Notes under the pieces: generated by a model
What the model was told of the DNA's origin: nothing
The model's input: only the letters and a program-made list of their open reading frames with translations
Databases searched by the model: none
In this document: positions 23,257 to 35,520 of the stretch, one piece after another
How positions within the stretch are numbered: position 1 is the first letter of the stretch
Layout: every line of letters begins with the position of its first letter
Origin: Caprimulgus europaeus
Lineage: Eukaryota; Chordata; Aves; Caprimulgiformes; Caprimulgidae
Reading direction: 5' to 3'
Length of the DNA stretch: 64,000 bases
NCBI GenBank assembly: GCA_907165065.1
Contig: OU015538.1
Location: 15,701,165-15,765,164, forward strand
Made by a program: the position numbers and the translations under genes

Positions 23257-23298
23257 ATGCCCGGCCCCTCCGCGGCGCGGGCGGCTCGGAGCGCCTGA
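23257..23298 (+). CDS. Upstream ORF 1 in the PCDH19 leader (13 codons)
   Basis: An ATG at 23257 opens a 13-codon frame, MPGPSAARAARSA, ending in TGA at 23296-23298. It terminates 156 bp before the PCDH19 ATG. The start context GCGCGCCATGC has G at -3 and C at +4, adequate but not ideal. It is a candidate translational regulator only if transcription starts upstream of it. No evidence of conservation is available here. Confidence 0.3.
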   Translation: MPGPSAARAARSA

Positions 23299-23398
23299 GC
23301 GGGCGGCGTTGGTGCGGGGGACCGCGGCTCCGGTGCCTGCACCCGCCCGCCGCCGCCGCCGCCAGCGCCGCCGGGACGGCCCGGTGGGCTCTGCCCGC

Positions 23399-23419
23399 AT
23401 GAGGGCGGCGGGCCCCTGA
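23399..23419 (+). CDS. Upstream ORF 2 in the PCDH19 leader (6 codons)
   Basis: An ATG at 23399 opens a six-codon frame (MRAAGP) that stops at the TGA at 23417-23419, only 35 bp before the PCDH19 ATG at 23455. The +4 base is A and -3 is C, a weak context, so leaky scanning to the main start is expected. The short spacing to the main start would limit reinitiation after translating it. Confidence 0.35.
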   Translation: MRAAGP

Positions 23420-23454
23420 GGCGGGCGGGCAGAGGCCGTCGGGGCGCGGCGGCG

Positions 23455-25595
23455 ATGGGGGCTCTCCCGGCGCTGCTGGGGGCCGCCCTGCTGTGGGCCG
23501 GCGCCGGGGCCCTCGTCAACCTCAAGTACTCGGTGGAGGAGGAGCAGCGGGCCGGCACAGTGATCGCCAACGTCGCCAAGGACGCCCGGGACGCCGGTTT
23601 CGTGCTGGACCCCCGGCAGCCCACTGCCTTCCGGGTGGTCTCCAACTCGGCCCCCCACCTGGTGGACATCAGCCCCGGGTCTGGGCTGCTGGTGACCAAG
23701 CAGAAGATTGACCGGGACCTGCTGTGCCGGCAGAGCCCCAAGTGCGTCATCTCACTGGAGGTGATGTCCAGCTCCATGGAGATCTGCGTGATCAAGCTGG
23801 AGATCAAGGACCTCAACGACAACGCACCCAGCTTTCCCACCGACCAGATCGAGCTGGAGATCTCGGAGACAGCCAGCCCCGGCACACGGGTGCCTCTGGA
23901 GAGTGCCTACGACCCGGACTCAGGCAGCTTTGGTGTGCAGAGCTATGAGATCACCCCCAATGACCTCTTTGGGCTGGAGACCAAGACACGGGGTGATGGG
24001 TCCCGCTTTGCTGAGCTGGTGGTGGAGAAGAGCCTGGATCGCGAGACCCAGTCCCACTACAGCTACGTGATCACGGCACTGGACGGTGGTGACCCGCCCA
24101 ACTTCGGCACGGTGGAGCTCAGCATCCGCGTCATCGACTCCAATGACAACAACCCGCTCTTCGAGGAGCCGGCCTACACCGTCAGTGTGCCTGAAAATGC
24201 CCCGCCAGGTACGCCCGTCATCCGCCTCAACGCCTCTGACCCGGACGAGGGCACCAACGGCCAGGTCCTCTACTCTTTCCACAGCTACGTCTCCGAGCGG
24301 GCCCGGGAGCTCTTCCAGATCGACCCCCAGAGTGGCCTCATCACGGTGAGCGGTGCTATCGACTATGAGGAGGGTCACGTCTACGAGCTGGATGTGCAGG
24401 CCAAGGACTTGGGGCCTAACTCCATCCCTGCCCATTGCAAAGTGACTGTCAGCATCCAGGATGCCAATGACAACCCGCCCCTCATCAACCTGCTCTCCGT
24501 CAACAGCGAGCTGGTGGAGGTGAGCGAGAACGCCCCGCCGGGGTACGTCATCGCCCTGGTGCGGGTCTCGGACCGTGACTCTGGGGCCAACGGGCGGGTG
24601 CAGTGCAAGCTCCTGGGCAACGTGCCTTTCCGGCTCCAGGAGTACGAGAGCTTCTCCACCATCCTGGTGGATGGGCGGCTGGACCGGGAGCAGAGGGACC
24701 AGTACAACCTCACCATCCAAGCCAAGGACAATGGCGTCCCCTCCCTGCAGGCCACCAAGTCCTTTACTGTCAAGATCACTGATGAGAATGACAACCATCC
24801 CCACTTCTCCAAGCCTTATTACCAGGTCATTGTGCAGGAGAACAACACCCCGGGGGCCTACCTCCTCTCAGTCTCGGCCAGGGACCCTGACCTGGGCCTC
24901 AATGGCAGTGTCTCCTACCAGATCGTGCCCTCCCAAGTCAGGGACATGCCTGTCTTCACCTACGTCTCCATCAACCCCAACTCTGGAGATATCTATGCTT
25001 TGAGGTCCTTCAATCATGAACAGACGAAGGCCTTTGAGTTCAAGGTCTTGGCAAAAGATGGGGGTAATCCCTCTCTGCAGAGCAATGCCACCGTGAGAGT
25101 GATTGTCCTGGATGTCAATGACAACACGCCTGTGATCACGGCCCCGCCGCTGGTCAACGGGACCGCGGAGGTGTACATCCCCAGGAACGCAGGGGTCGGC
25201 TACTTGGTGACGGTGGTCAAGGCAGACGACTATGATGAGGGTGAAAATGGCAGACTTTCCTATGAAATGGTGGAAGGAGACAGAGGATTTTTTGAGATAG
25301 ACCAGGTCAATGGAGAGATAAGGACCACCAGAGCCTTTGGGGAGAACGCAAAGACAGCCTACGAGCTGATCGTGGTGGCTCACGACCATGGAAAAACATC
25401 TCTCTCGGCTTCCGCCTTGATTTTGATATACCTGTCCCCAGCCCTGGATGCCCAGGAGTCCATAGGATCTGTTAACCTCTCCCTGATTTTCATTATTGCC
25501 CTGGGGTCTATCGCAGCCATTCTTTTTGTCACCATGATCTTCGTGGCAGTCAAGTGCAAGAGGGATAACAAGGAGATCAGGACCTACAACTGCAG
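23455..25595 (+). CDS. PCDH19: Protocadherin-19, coding exon 1 (signal peptide, six cadherin repeats, transmembrane helix)
   Basis: This exon encodes residues 1-713 and two bases of the next codon. A signal peptide covers about residues 1-19. Six extracellular cadherin repeats follow, with Ca2+-binding linkers at 119-123 (DLNDN), 228-232 (DSNDN), 336-340 (DANDN), 443-447 (DENDN) and 553-557 (DVNDN). One hydrophobic helix lies at about 675-699, then the basic stop-transfer KCKRDNKE. N-glycosylation sequons include N259, N418, N483, N544 and N568. Sequence such as [20 protein letters not shown] and the near-identity of EC5 to human identify PCDH19 and not PCDH8, 10, 17 or 18. The family member is a homophilic adhesion molecule of neurons that acts with N-cadherin; the human X-linked orthologue causes an epilepsy. 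The start has G at -3 and +4. The exon ends at CAG|GTAAAG, phase 2, and is two codons shorter than human exon 1 as I recall it. Confidence 0.97.
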
Positions 25596-28500
25596 GTAAA
25601 GACATCTTTGTTTCTGTGCACCTGCCACGTCTGCTCTGATTTTTGCCATCACAGTTACTTTTCCCTTTGGTGCTGTATGCTTGGAGGGGGGAGGGGGTGT
25701 GTGGGGGGGTAGGTTTGCTTTAGGTATAAAAGTGAGGTTCCCATCCCTCTAAGAAAATTTCCTGTGAAGCTTTAAAAAATTGTTCTCTGGGAAGAGAGCA
25801 GAGACCGGCGCCGAGGAACGGATCGCCTGAATCGCGCCGTTTGACAATCTGTTGCAGCATCCCTGGTCTTACGCGCTCCGTCGCAGGAAGCGGGGAGCAC
25901 CGTTTTATAGCCCAACCCATGGCTGGGTCCCCTGGGCAGCCCCCTCTCTGGGTTGGTGAGGGGGGGAAAGCCCCCCTCCACCCAGCATCCTCGCAGCAGA
26001 CGGGGCTAGGAGCCGCGGTGGCATCCATAAGCCCTCGCTCGCCGTTCAAAAGAGCTTATTGTGCGCCCGATGCGGCTCCCGGCCACGGCTGAGCATGGGG
26101 CCAACTGGATCAAATAGTGACAAAAATCAGCCGTTTTTCCCCCAATGTGCCACTCCAGCACCCGGGGCGGGTGGTTGGGTTGGGAGCGATGGGGTGTGAG
26201 AGGGTTTTTGCAGCGTTTCTGCATTATTTTGCTCTGGCTGCATCCGTGTTCTTGGGTCCGAAATGCCGGAGGGGAGGTCAGCCCCGCGCCCAGAGCCGCT
26301 GAAAGGCTGATAGGGGAAATCCAGTCCCCTGAATATGTAACAGCCCGGCGATTATTGTCTCTCTTTTACTATTCTCTGTGTTACACAAGTTAGGAGACAA
26401 ATGCTAACCACACATGAATATCAATCAGATGCCATAAAAGAGCAGCTGCAATGCCTCATAAATGGTTTAATCCTGTTACTAGTGAAATAGCCATGACTTC
26501 TCCATTCCTTTGGCACCGAGTGGTTTCAGAGGGGAGGGATGGAAATTAATTTTGCTCTCCCTTGGAAACGCGCGCTGGCCCCCGGCTGCTCTGCGGCGCG
26601 GGGGGATGTGCGGGCTTTAAACTTTTATTTACGCAGAAGTAATGCCGGAGAGTTTGGGTTTTATATCCTGTTTCCACAGCCTAAAGTGCCTTTATAAGCC
26701 TTTTTGCTGGATGGGGGGAAAAATCATCTGCGAATAAAGGTCGGTCTGTGCTGTATTATGGGATGGCTAGCTTCAAGTGAAAGCTCATCTACCAGATTTC
26801 TTGCCAGCTCGGCCCATTAAATGAGAATAGGACCTGAATGGATAAAAATCACGTTGTGGTGGTGCCCCCAGCAGCTTCACACATATGTATAAGCCCTGGG
26901 TTTACTGTGATGGCTTAGGGATTAATGAAGTGCAGTTTAATTAAATAATTGGTCAATAGAGAAAGGACAGCAAAATGAATGCCTGCAGGAAATAATTGGG
27001 CTCTCGCTTTGCCAAACTTAAACATTTAGGTAAACAAAACAATTAAAGCTTCATCAAGCATTGTTAGACGAGTCAGCAGCATATAGATTGTTGGCACAAC
27101 AGGAATCCCTGCCCTCCCCTGATGTATTTGCGTGCTCTGGGGCTGTTATCAGTGTGCATCTGAGCAGGAGAAGTCATCTGCAGAGATGGAGAGGCACCAG
27201 GTCGGCTCAGCAGCGGCTGTGACCATGGGGCACCCTCTCCCTGCGCTGGGTGCGTGCCTTCAGGCTTTGCAGTGCTGTAGTGTAGAGGTTCTTCAGAACA
27301 GCTGCTGGAGAGTCTTCATAAAATGAGTTAATTTATGAGACACACAAGGTTATATGTGAGCTGTTTGACTTGGTGGCATTTTCATGCTCAGGCAATTGGC
27401 TTTCTGGAACAAGAATATTTGTCCAATATTTGCCTTTCTAGATAAACTGCATTATTTATTCATCCTATTATTTCTGTTGCAGCTATTGGATTTTTTTTTC
27501 CTTTTATTATTATTTTTTTTAATGCTGTTATCATAACACAAAGAGGAGCAGAGTCTTGACTTTCAAATGTGTATTTCTGACTGTGGGTAGCATTTGATGT
27601 GCTTCCCTGGGAAATACTGAGCTGCTCAGTGCTGTGCACGTACAGATTCATCTGTGGGGCATTGGCTGGGGCTGTGTTGCTCCCTATGGAAAGAGGAGCC
27701 ACAGTGACTCTGAGCTGAGCATACCCAGTTAATGCATGGTGCAGTCATATTTGCTGTTATCTGCACGGGTGGTGTTTTATGGTAACTTTTTTCCTCCGGT
27801 GTTTTGCAGAAGGCAAACAAGGCACTTCATCAGTTGGTTCTTTTGGCAGGTGGGAAGCAAAGAGGGAGAGAAAGGCAGAGAAAAATGAGCTTGCAGTAAA
27901 AAAAAAAAAGAAAAAAGGTCAAAAAGGATCATTTCTCTTTGCAAAACACAGTTGTTGTTCTCGGATTTCTAGAAGGCAAAAGCATTTCCTAGCAGAAGGG
28001 GGTGTGCATGTCGAGGGGTGAGGGAGGAATAGGATGCGGTTGGAGAAAAGATTTGGAGTTATCAGGTATTATCAGGAGATAGTCAAAACACCAGCAATTT
28101 GGATAAAGCATTAATAAACAAACAGCCTTTGGAGTGTGAGAGAATAGAGCTTGCCAGCTAGGACTGCTTCTGGGTCTGCTTTATTTACTGCTATGGAAAA
28201 TGAACTGGGGAAAAAAAATCCCCTATTCATTTTGAATTTTGATTACGAGGACCAAATTAAATCACTTAAAATCCTTATTACACATGGAAATGAATGCAGG
28301 TACCCTTTTCAGTTCATGGATTTTAACATCTCCATTTTTCTCTTCTGCAGGCTGGACTTTACTGCTAGTAACTAAATATCAGCAGTTACAAACACTAGGG
28401 AAAAAAAAAAAAACCAAAACAGAGGCACGATTCCTTCCCATTATTTTTCATAGTTGACCTGAAAGCATTATAAATATGAAAATAAGCTAAAGATTGTGTC

Positions 28501-28648
28501 GTGCCACCAGACCCAAAGCATGACGTAATGTGCATGACTAAGAAGCCTACATGGAGATGGGGGCCAAGCCCTCCGGGTTCCTGCGTGTGTATTTAGCGGG
28601 GCAGGGTTTGGGATGCTCTCAGCTATTCATTTCCATTCTATCCCCCAG
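25596..28648 (+). other. PCDH19: PCDH19 intron 1 (3.05 kb); mammalian alternative exon 2 not found
   Basis: The intron runs from GTAAAG to TCCCCCAG. A G-rich tract lies at 25684-25710. AT-rich segments fill 26330-27070, 27310-27560 and 28080-28500, and an A-tract lies at 27898-27912. I looked for the 47-residue cassette of human exon 2 (a cysteine-rich start like SNCLTITCLLGC and an end like EEKVSLRGK) and found no match in the required phase. An acceptor-like TTCTGCAG at 28343-28350 opens only seven codons before a stop. No other gene is seen. Confidence 0.8.
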
Positions 28649-28976
28649 AATCGCAGAATACTCCTACGGGCATCAAAAGAAATCAAGCAAGAAGAAGAAA
28701 ATCAGCAAGAATGATATCCGCCTGGTACCGCGGGATGTGGAGGAGACGGATAAAATGAACGTTGTGAGCTGCTCCTCTCTCACTTCATCCCTCAACTACT
28801 TCGACTACCACCAGCAGACCCTGCCGCTGGGCTGCCGCCGCTCCGAAAGCACCTTCCTCAACGTGGAGAGCCAGAACAACAGGAACGCCGGCTCCAACCA
28901 CATTTACCATCACACCTTCACGGGGCAGAGCCCCCAGCAGCCCGACCTCATCATCAACGGGATGCCGCTGCCGGAG
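28649..28976 (+). CDS. PCDH19: Protocadherin-19, first cytoplasmic exon (human exon 3 equivalent, 328 bp)
   Basis: The exon begins after CCCCCAG and its first base completes the split arginine codon left by exon 1. It then encodes 109 residues, starting [20 protein letters not shown] and ending IINGMPLPE, before GAG|GTGAGT. This is the juxtamembrane cytoplasmic domain of PCDH19: a lysine-rich segment just inside the membrane, the block [20 protein letters not shown], and the tyrosine-containing [11 protein letters not shown]. All are nearly identical to mammalian PCDH19. Differences cluster in the [20 protein letters not shown] section, the more variable part of this exon. Length and both splice phases equal my memory of human exon 3. 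The direct junction to exon 1 predicts the isoform without the alternative exon. Confidence 0.96.
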
Positions 28977-31900
28977 GTGAGTGCGGGCGGGCAGCCCACG
29001 CTGCCGCCGCGGCGGTGATGGGTTTGCACCTGGACCGCGGCGCGTGGGTCTGTTGGTGTAAGCGCTGCTGAAAGGGTGTGTAGAGCAAACGGGCAGCGGG
29101 TGTGTTGGACACCCCGGGGTGAGGGAGGGATGGAGCAGGGAGGAGTGGTGGACACCCACCCTGAGGGTTCTGGGGCAGCCTTGACATGTGGTCGTGGGTG
29201 GGTGTTTCACCCCCAGACATGGCAGAGACCCTCAGAAGTGCCCAGGCAGGGATGCCAGCGTGGGTGGGCCAGGCCAGGCTGTCTCTGTGCTGCTGGGAGG
29301 CTGGAGGTGGCTGCTCTGTGAGTGGATTTTGAGTGTGGTGATGCTCAAGGGAGGAAACACTCATCGCCTTCGCAGGAGTTTTGTGGAAGGTTGTTGGAAG
29401 TGGTGTTGGTGGCGGTTGCTCTGCAGGCAGCGGGTTGTGCTGGGGATACAGGCGGTGCCAGATGCCCTGGTGTGACCGGTGTCCAGCGCTGTCCCCTCGC
29501 CATGTGCTGGCCAGCGTGGGAAGGATGTGTGGTGCCTGCCGAAGGCAGGGAAAGGGGCTGCTCCCATCCGCCCCATCCTCATCAGGTTCTTCTAATTCAT
29601 CGGCTTTCCTGTACATCACAGGCATCATTTAATGTTGCTTGTTTGTCTCTCTTTGAATTATTGTTTGGTATTAAGCAAAACAATCAAAGGTTTGTCATGT
29701 TTCTTGCTTTGAACAGAATAACAAAGCTGAAAAAACAGCTAAAATATTTATGGCTTGCTCTGTTTGGCGTTCAGTGTGCTGGTGTAAATGCAAAATTATG
29801 CTGCTGAAGAGACTGGAGCTGCTGCAGATTTGTACTTGTGCTACGGCGAGCAGAGCCTGGCCCTCTGCGCAGGTCTGCGGGGCTCCTGGAGAGGGCTGGT
29901 GCTCGTGGGCCTGTCCTGCAGCCTTTGTACTGGCCAAACACTCGCTGAACCCTGGTGTTTAACCTCCACTAAGGCTACATAATCGGCTTCTGAGAGGTCA
30001 CTTACTGGTGTTGGCCCAGTTTTGGGGTTCTCCCAGCCCAAATGCTGGTCACTCAGAGCAGAGGCACAGCTTTTAATGGCCAGGTTCTTGGGATCTCCAT
30101 GACAGATCGTGGGCGCTTGGCCTTCCTCTGCCCACCCGGCGTGTCGAGCCTCTCCTGCCCTCGTGTGTGCTGGCTCCTCACCGTGTGGTGTTGCCTTGTC
30201 AAGGTGACCTGCTGAGATGCTGTGAGGAGACATCTGCTACACGAGTGTCCCAGCACGGCTGCCTGTGGCCGCGGGGCTGGGAGCCCGCCGGCGTTTGGGA
30301 GGGTATGGTGGGAACAACCCAGTGCTGGTCCAGAGAATTAAAGCTCGATTTAAGTTCTGGTGTTGGTATAAAAGCTGTAACAGTTTCTTAGCAATGACTG
30401 AATGGAAATGAGCTGGATATAAGCACTCATATATTCCACTTGCGTGTGTCCAGCTGTAGAGCTGAGCGGGCTCTGCTCCTCCCACATGCCCTGATGAGGA
30501 AGGGCAAGGACTTTTCATCCAAGTCTGGGTCAGAGCAGTTTGGGATAAGCCTGTGTCTGGTTAAATCAGGCAGAAGAGCTTCTGCCAAAGCCACCTGCTC
30601 CTTGTGCTGTGCCTGGGCAAGCTGGGGCTGGGAAACACCCACCATCATGTATTGGGGGTCCCCATCCATGCTCAGATTGCCTGTGCTCTCTGCTGAGTCC
30701 CAGCTGGGGCTCAGTGTCCCCAGCTGCCTTGGGGATGCATCCCAAGGTTGTGGGTGACCATTGCTGTTGGGGTGCTGGGACAGTGGTCCCTGAGGAATTC
30801 CTGCCTTCCTGGTACAGTGTCCTTTGGAGAGAGATCTTGAGTGCATCTCTGGTGCCTTGCTGCAGGCACCAAGCAGTGGAGCTCCCTGTCAGCTGTGATT
30901 CACTGCCACAGACAAAATTCAGTCATAAAATCCATCACACGTTGGCATTAGCCAGAAGTGTGCGCCGGCAGCGGTGCTGGGGAGGAGGGAAGGACCATCA
31001 GGAACATCATTGCTCTGCTGATAACAGGCAGTGCTGCCCATGTTCCTCCTCCACACAGCAGTTCGCCTGAGGTTTGGTGGCACATGCTCTCCAAAGACCC
31101 CCACCACCTTGTGCACCCTCGTTGCTTCTCCCTGTGGCTCCAGCTCGCCCCGTTTCCCCATCATTCGTGCAGGTGGGATGCACTGTGAAGAGCTGGAGAT
31201 ATAAATTTGTCTCTTGTAAGCAGAGCCATGGAGTGGCATCTGAAAATGTGTCCTCCAGCAGCCCCGTGAGCACGCAGGAGGGCAGCTGGCGGCTCTTCAG
31301 TCCTGCTAAGGGACCGGCAGCTCTCGGGTGGGTGCTCTCCAGGAGAGCACCATGTCCTGGCAGGGATCTGCTCGCTCCCTGGGGATGCTTTTGGACAAAA
31401 GGGCAGGGCCAGGGCACAGGGAGAAGAAATCCCAACTGGAAGTTGCTTGGAAGTTTGTTTTAGGGTGGGAACTTTTATGGTTTCTGGCAGAGAGTCCCAA
31501 TGTTGTGCTTCCAGCTGTTGCAAGGGAAGTTGTCTCGCTGGTGGTGTGGGTTCTACTGGCTCCTAAAAATCCAGGTGACGCCTGAGGGTGAGGAGGTTCA
31601 GCAGTGACTAGAGTGGGAGCCCTGTCCTGGCACACAGGGACACACGGGAACTCTGCAAAAGCTGCTTCCATGGAGGGGCATCACAGCCTTGCACCCACCG
31701 TGGCTGTCGCTGCCTTAGCAGGCATGGTGTGGTGCCATGCACATGAAGTGTGCTACTGTAACCCCTCCAGGTGGTGGTGAGTTAATAAATACAATTCCTG
31801 CCCAGCGTTTCCAGAGCCAAACCGTTCCCTGCAGTGCATCCAGCGGGACTTTGTCTGGGCTGGTTTGAATCGCCTCCAGTGACAAGGCTGCCGGCGTTTC

Positions 31901-34900
31901 CCTTGGGAGCCTTTATGAGGTGTCAGCATCGGGGAGATATCGCTGCTGCTCCACCTAGGAGTGACTTTTTCCTGATGAGAAGGCAAAATATCGGTTGATA
32001 GAAGATAAAATACGAAGGTAAACGTGTTGCTGGTGGTGTCGCTCGGCATATGATGGCTGTGGCTGGGAGTAAGCGTCTGCCTCCGCAGACACGCGCTGTC
32101 CTGCAATGTCGCTGGGCTTTAATGTGAGGCTCATTTACTTTAACAGTCAGGAACTTTGAAATAAAAGTCCCCAAGGATGGGTTGTTTGTGGAGCTTCAGG
32201 AAATGTTTCCTCTCGTGCTGTGGCTGTGGTACAAGCAGTGGCAGATCTCGGGGCTGGCGGTGCTGTGCTGGTGGGTAATTGGGTTCGTCAGTGCTCCTCG
32301 CCTTTCCCTGCAGATCCAGAAAGGATTAAGCAGTGGCATCTGTGGGGGCTGCAACCCCGCTCTGAGGATGCAAAAAAAGTTTGAGATGACCCTTGAAAAG
32401 CTTTTCCCTTTGGGTGGGAGCCTGCCTCGGCTGCTGACACTGCTTGTGCCAGGGCATGACTGCCAAGAGAGCATCAGGAGGTGGTGGGGGACATCCTGGG
32501 GGGGTTCGGTGGTCCCTTGGGTGCCGGGGTACCACTCTGGGACCCCTTCCCATGACCTTTTATCATCCTGGTGGCTGTAGGCAGCGATGGCAAAAGCGTT
32601 TGTGAGCAGCTGTGGTGGTGGTGGCTGACAGCAGGAGGCTTGGCCCCTGTTAATATTTCGACTTGTTTTCCAGGAGGGGGAGCGGGACACGTTGGAGCTG
32701 CAAGGGCATTGCCGGTCAGAGGCTTTGCTGCTGATGGAGGCTTTTTTTTTTACTTCCTGCTGAGCTGGAGGAGAAGTCAGCTTTGAAACCAAAAGGGCTT
32801 GTTGTCAGGTTTTGCATGTGGATTACTGGAAATTGTACCAGGAGATTAAAAATCAAAATTATGAGGAGCCATTAGGCAGCTTCCTTGATAAAAACGCACG
32901 TTGCATTGGGGTGGTGAGGTCTGAATGCTGAGCCTTTGGGATCCCTGGGGCACCACTTGCATGTAGAGCAGCCACCCTTGGGTAACACTTACATGCCTGG
33001 ATTTTTACTTCATGGTTTTAAAATAAAAACAATGTGTGTGTGATGGCTGCATCTGTGTTTTGGAGACAGTTTTACATCCAAAATCTGTGCCGCTTTGGGA
33101 AATGGTGCTGGAGCATGGTGTGCTGCCCTGGGGTGGGGAGCATTCCCATGGGAAGGGCAGCTTGCTCTGCCCCTCGGTCTCATCTGGGTCCACAGTGGTG
33201 GCCAGTCCCAGGCAGAACTGACCTGGGAGAGGTGAGGAGATGTGCAATGGGAGTGGGAGAGCCTTGTTGGAGAGGTTGGGTGTCCAAAGGTGGAATTAGC
33301 ATGGAGGTTCAGGACTGACTCTGGAGGTTGGGGATGGCTCCATCGTGGCAGTGGCAGGGAAGGGAGCAGCAGTGCAGGATGTGGATCACCTTGCCCTGGT
33401 GCTGCTGTGGTGGGTCCCACTGGAGAAGGTCGAGGTGGAGCAGCCACTGCCCCAACAGGACTGGGGTCCTTGGGGACCTGCATGCCCAACAGCCCCCAGA
33501 CCCAGGTCCGGCCACAACACCAGGGTGGTCATGGCCACAGCAAGCTGCTGCCTCCTGAGCTGGTGGCCACCATCAGTAAGATGGGGAATTACTGGTTTTA
33601 GTGATAATCCTGGTCTAATCCCCCAACCTTGATACACTCCTGCATAATCCTCACTCACACTGATTTCGTTCGGGCTCCTCGTGGCAGTGGGGATTATTTG
33701 AGCGAGCAACAGTTGCAGGATAAGGCCCCGGTGGTTTCAGATATGCTCTTTACTACCTGGAAAGCGTTCTCCTCGCCGTAGGAAATGGTTTTCTAAGCAC
33801 AATAGAGCAATTTTCGTTTCAGGCAGCACCGGCAGTTTTTGCTCTGGCTATCTGGCAGTGTTAACGAAAGCACATTTCTACAACACACAAAGATTTTTGT
33901 TTTGTAAGAAATGAAATCAGCGTGGCTGTTCCTCTTTCTCTGTCATTTCTCTACTTGTCAATTCTTTCTTCCCCTCCAGCTTATCCTCCTCTTCTCCGCT
34001 AGCCTTAAAAAGCCCCCAAAGTGTCTGTTATAATCACATTTTGTGTGTTACAACCAGAATGAATGTACTCACTTTAATATGCTGGGTTGGAGGAAATCAG
34101 TTTCTGTCTGGTATAACAGACAATTTGTTATAAACCATGCCATTTAGAAGTGAAGGGCCTCGCTTTAGTGTAACGCTGGGGAAACGTCATGATACATAAT
34201 TGGAAGGGATTTGGCTTGCTTCTGAGTAATACTGTGTATAGAGCAGGGGAGGGGGAAAAAAAAGAAGAAGAAAAGGAGATAATTTCCAACCCGGAGAAAG
34301 TTTGCGGTGCTGAGACATGCCAGGCTGTTGAAATAAGGCTTATTTTCAGCAGAGATAATAATTACAGCATTATCAGCGATGCCGTTCGACTCGTGGAAGG
34401 CTGACTGTGCAGCGAGCGCTGCCAGTCTTGTTTTCTCCTTGGGAGGTCACTGTAACTCAGCACTTTTTTGTGCCTGCGACGCGCACCCCGATGGGTGAGC
34501 ACCAGCCTGGGCTCTCATCGCTGCCTCTGCCTTTCCCAGCCGCAGCCTTTACCCTCCCAGAGCCCGCTGGAGAGGAGCCACGCTTTCAGCTTCACATGGT
34601 GACTGGTTGTCCCCTCCCTGGGGACAGCTTGTGGTCCCTGCCAGGACAGCCAGCGGGCACGCTGTCCCTCCTGGGGACCTGAGACTTCCCCGCGCGCTCC
34701 CCCTGCTCCCTCCAAATGTGCTTCAAAATCACAAGTCCCAACAAATCCCTCTGCTTAACTACTCCCAGAGTGTTTTGTGTATCGCTGCACGTTCCCTGAC
34801 CTCTCCGAGCGTCGAGGGCCAACATTATGGAAATCAGCAGCTTTTTATTCCATTCTGAGGTCAGCCTAACCAAATTATACGTCTCCTAATGTAATCGCTC

Positions 34901-35017
34901 CAAGCTCTCCGTTTGGAAGAAATTAATTTGAATACCTTGCAACAGAGATGAATACGCCAGCTCCCATTCATGTTTAACCACAGCTCTCACCGAGAGTTCA
35001 ACACACTTTGTTTCTTC

Positions 35018-35105
35018 ATGGAATTATTTAGATTGGAAAAGATGTTTGAGATCATCGAGCCCACCTGTGAACCTGACACTGGCAAGTCCACCACTACACC
35101 GTGTA
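35018..35105 (-). mobile_element. CR1 LINE 3'-end fragment, antisense
   Basis: GGAATTATTTAGATTGGAAA (near 35020), GATGTTTGAGATCATCGAGC (near 35041) and GGCAAGTCCACCACTACACC follow the reverse complement of the CR1 3' end, where the consensus reads close to AGAATCATTTAGGTTGGAAA. Similarity stops near 35105, so only about 90 bp survive. Confidence 0.85.
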
Positions 35106-35309
35106 TGTTTTGTATGGGTGATATGGAACTGCGACCCTGTCCCCGCACCTCTCTGGATTTTCCAAGGATTTTCCAGCCTGCAGTGGGGTCCTGGTGAGGT
35201 GGGACCAAAGGGGTTTGCTGCAACGGTCCATGGAAGAATTAGGACCAGTTTGTGGTGTGTGGTAGCAGCAGCCAAGTTGTATTTACAGTAAAAACCCTCT
35301 CTTTTGATG

Positions 35310-35520
35310 GCAAGACCTATATATGAAGATTATATCATTATATATTACCTACTGTATATTATATATCAAATATTACCTGTTATATACTATACACTATATA
35401 ATATACAAGACCTATTTATAAGCATATAAAAAGTGTGCATAGAATCATTATCTATTGTACCTAATAATGTAAATCAGTATATAATATATCATATAACTAG
35501 ATGCCCATATATATATAATT
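35310..35520. repeat. AT-rich low-complexity tract
   Basis: About 200 bp composed largely of TATA, ATAT and TTATAT words with recurrent ATATTACCT/TATATTATATATC motifs, inside intron 2. It is microsatellite-like but has no single clean period. Confidence 0.8.

Larger units (their letters stand above)
21880..23520. promoter_or_regulatory. PCDH19: CpG island at the 5' end of PCDH19
   Basis: Base composition changes from about 21450 onward. From about 21880 the sequence is extremely GC-rich with undepleted CpG: long runs of GCG, CCG and CGC, at 22000-22480 and again at 22800-23500. It covers the putative promoter, the 5' leader and the first codons of PCDH19, and GC richness continues into the first two thirds of coding exon 1. 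This is the usual setting of a TATA-less vertebrate developmental promoter. Boundaries are estimated by eye. Confidence 0.9.

Noticed and set aside
22944..23885. 313-codon minus-strand open frame
   Set aside because: It crosses the promoter, pentamer tract and start of PCDH19 on the opposite strand. Its alanine, arginine and proline content is explained by CpG composition.
23920..24804. 294-codon minus-strand open frame
   Set aside because: It is fully antisense to the PCDH19 cadherin-repeat exon and is a reflection of its codon use, with no independent motif.
27123..27326. Open frame in intron 1 with C and E/K-rich residues considered as the missing exon 2
   Set aside because: An in-frame TGA lies just upstream, no acceptor fits, and similarity to the mammalian cassette is only compositional.
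28343..28375. Acceptor-like TTCTGCAG in intron 1 as a possible cassette exon start
   Set aside because: In the phase left by exon 1 it reads only seven codons before TAA and does not resemble the mammalian exon-2 peptide.
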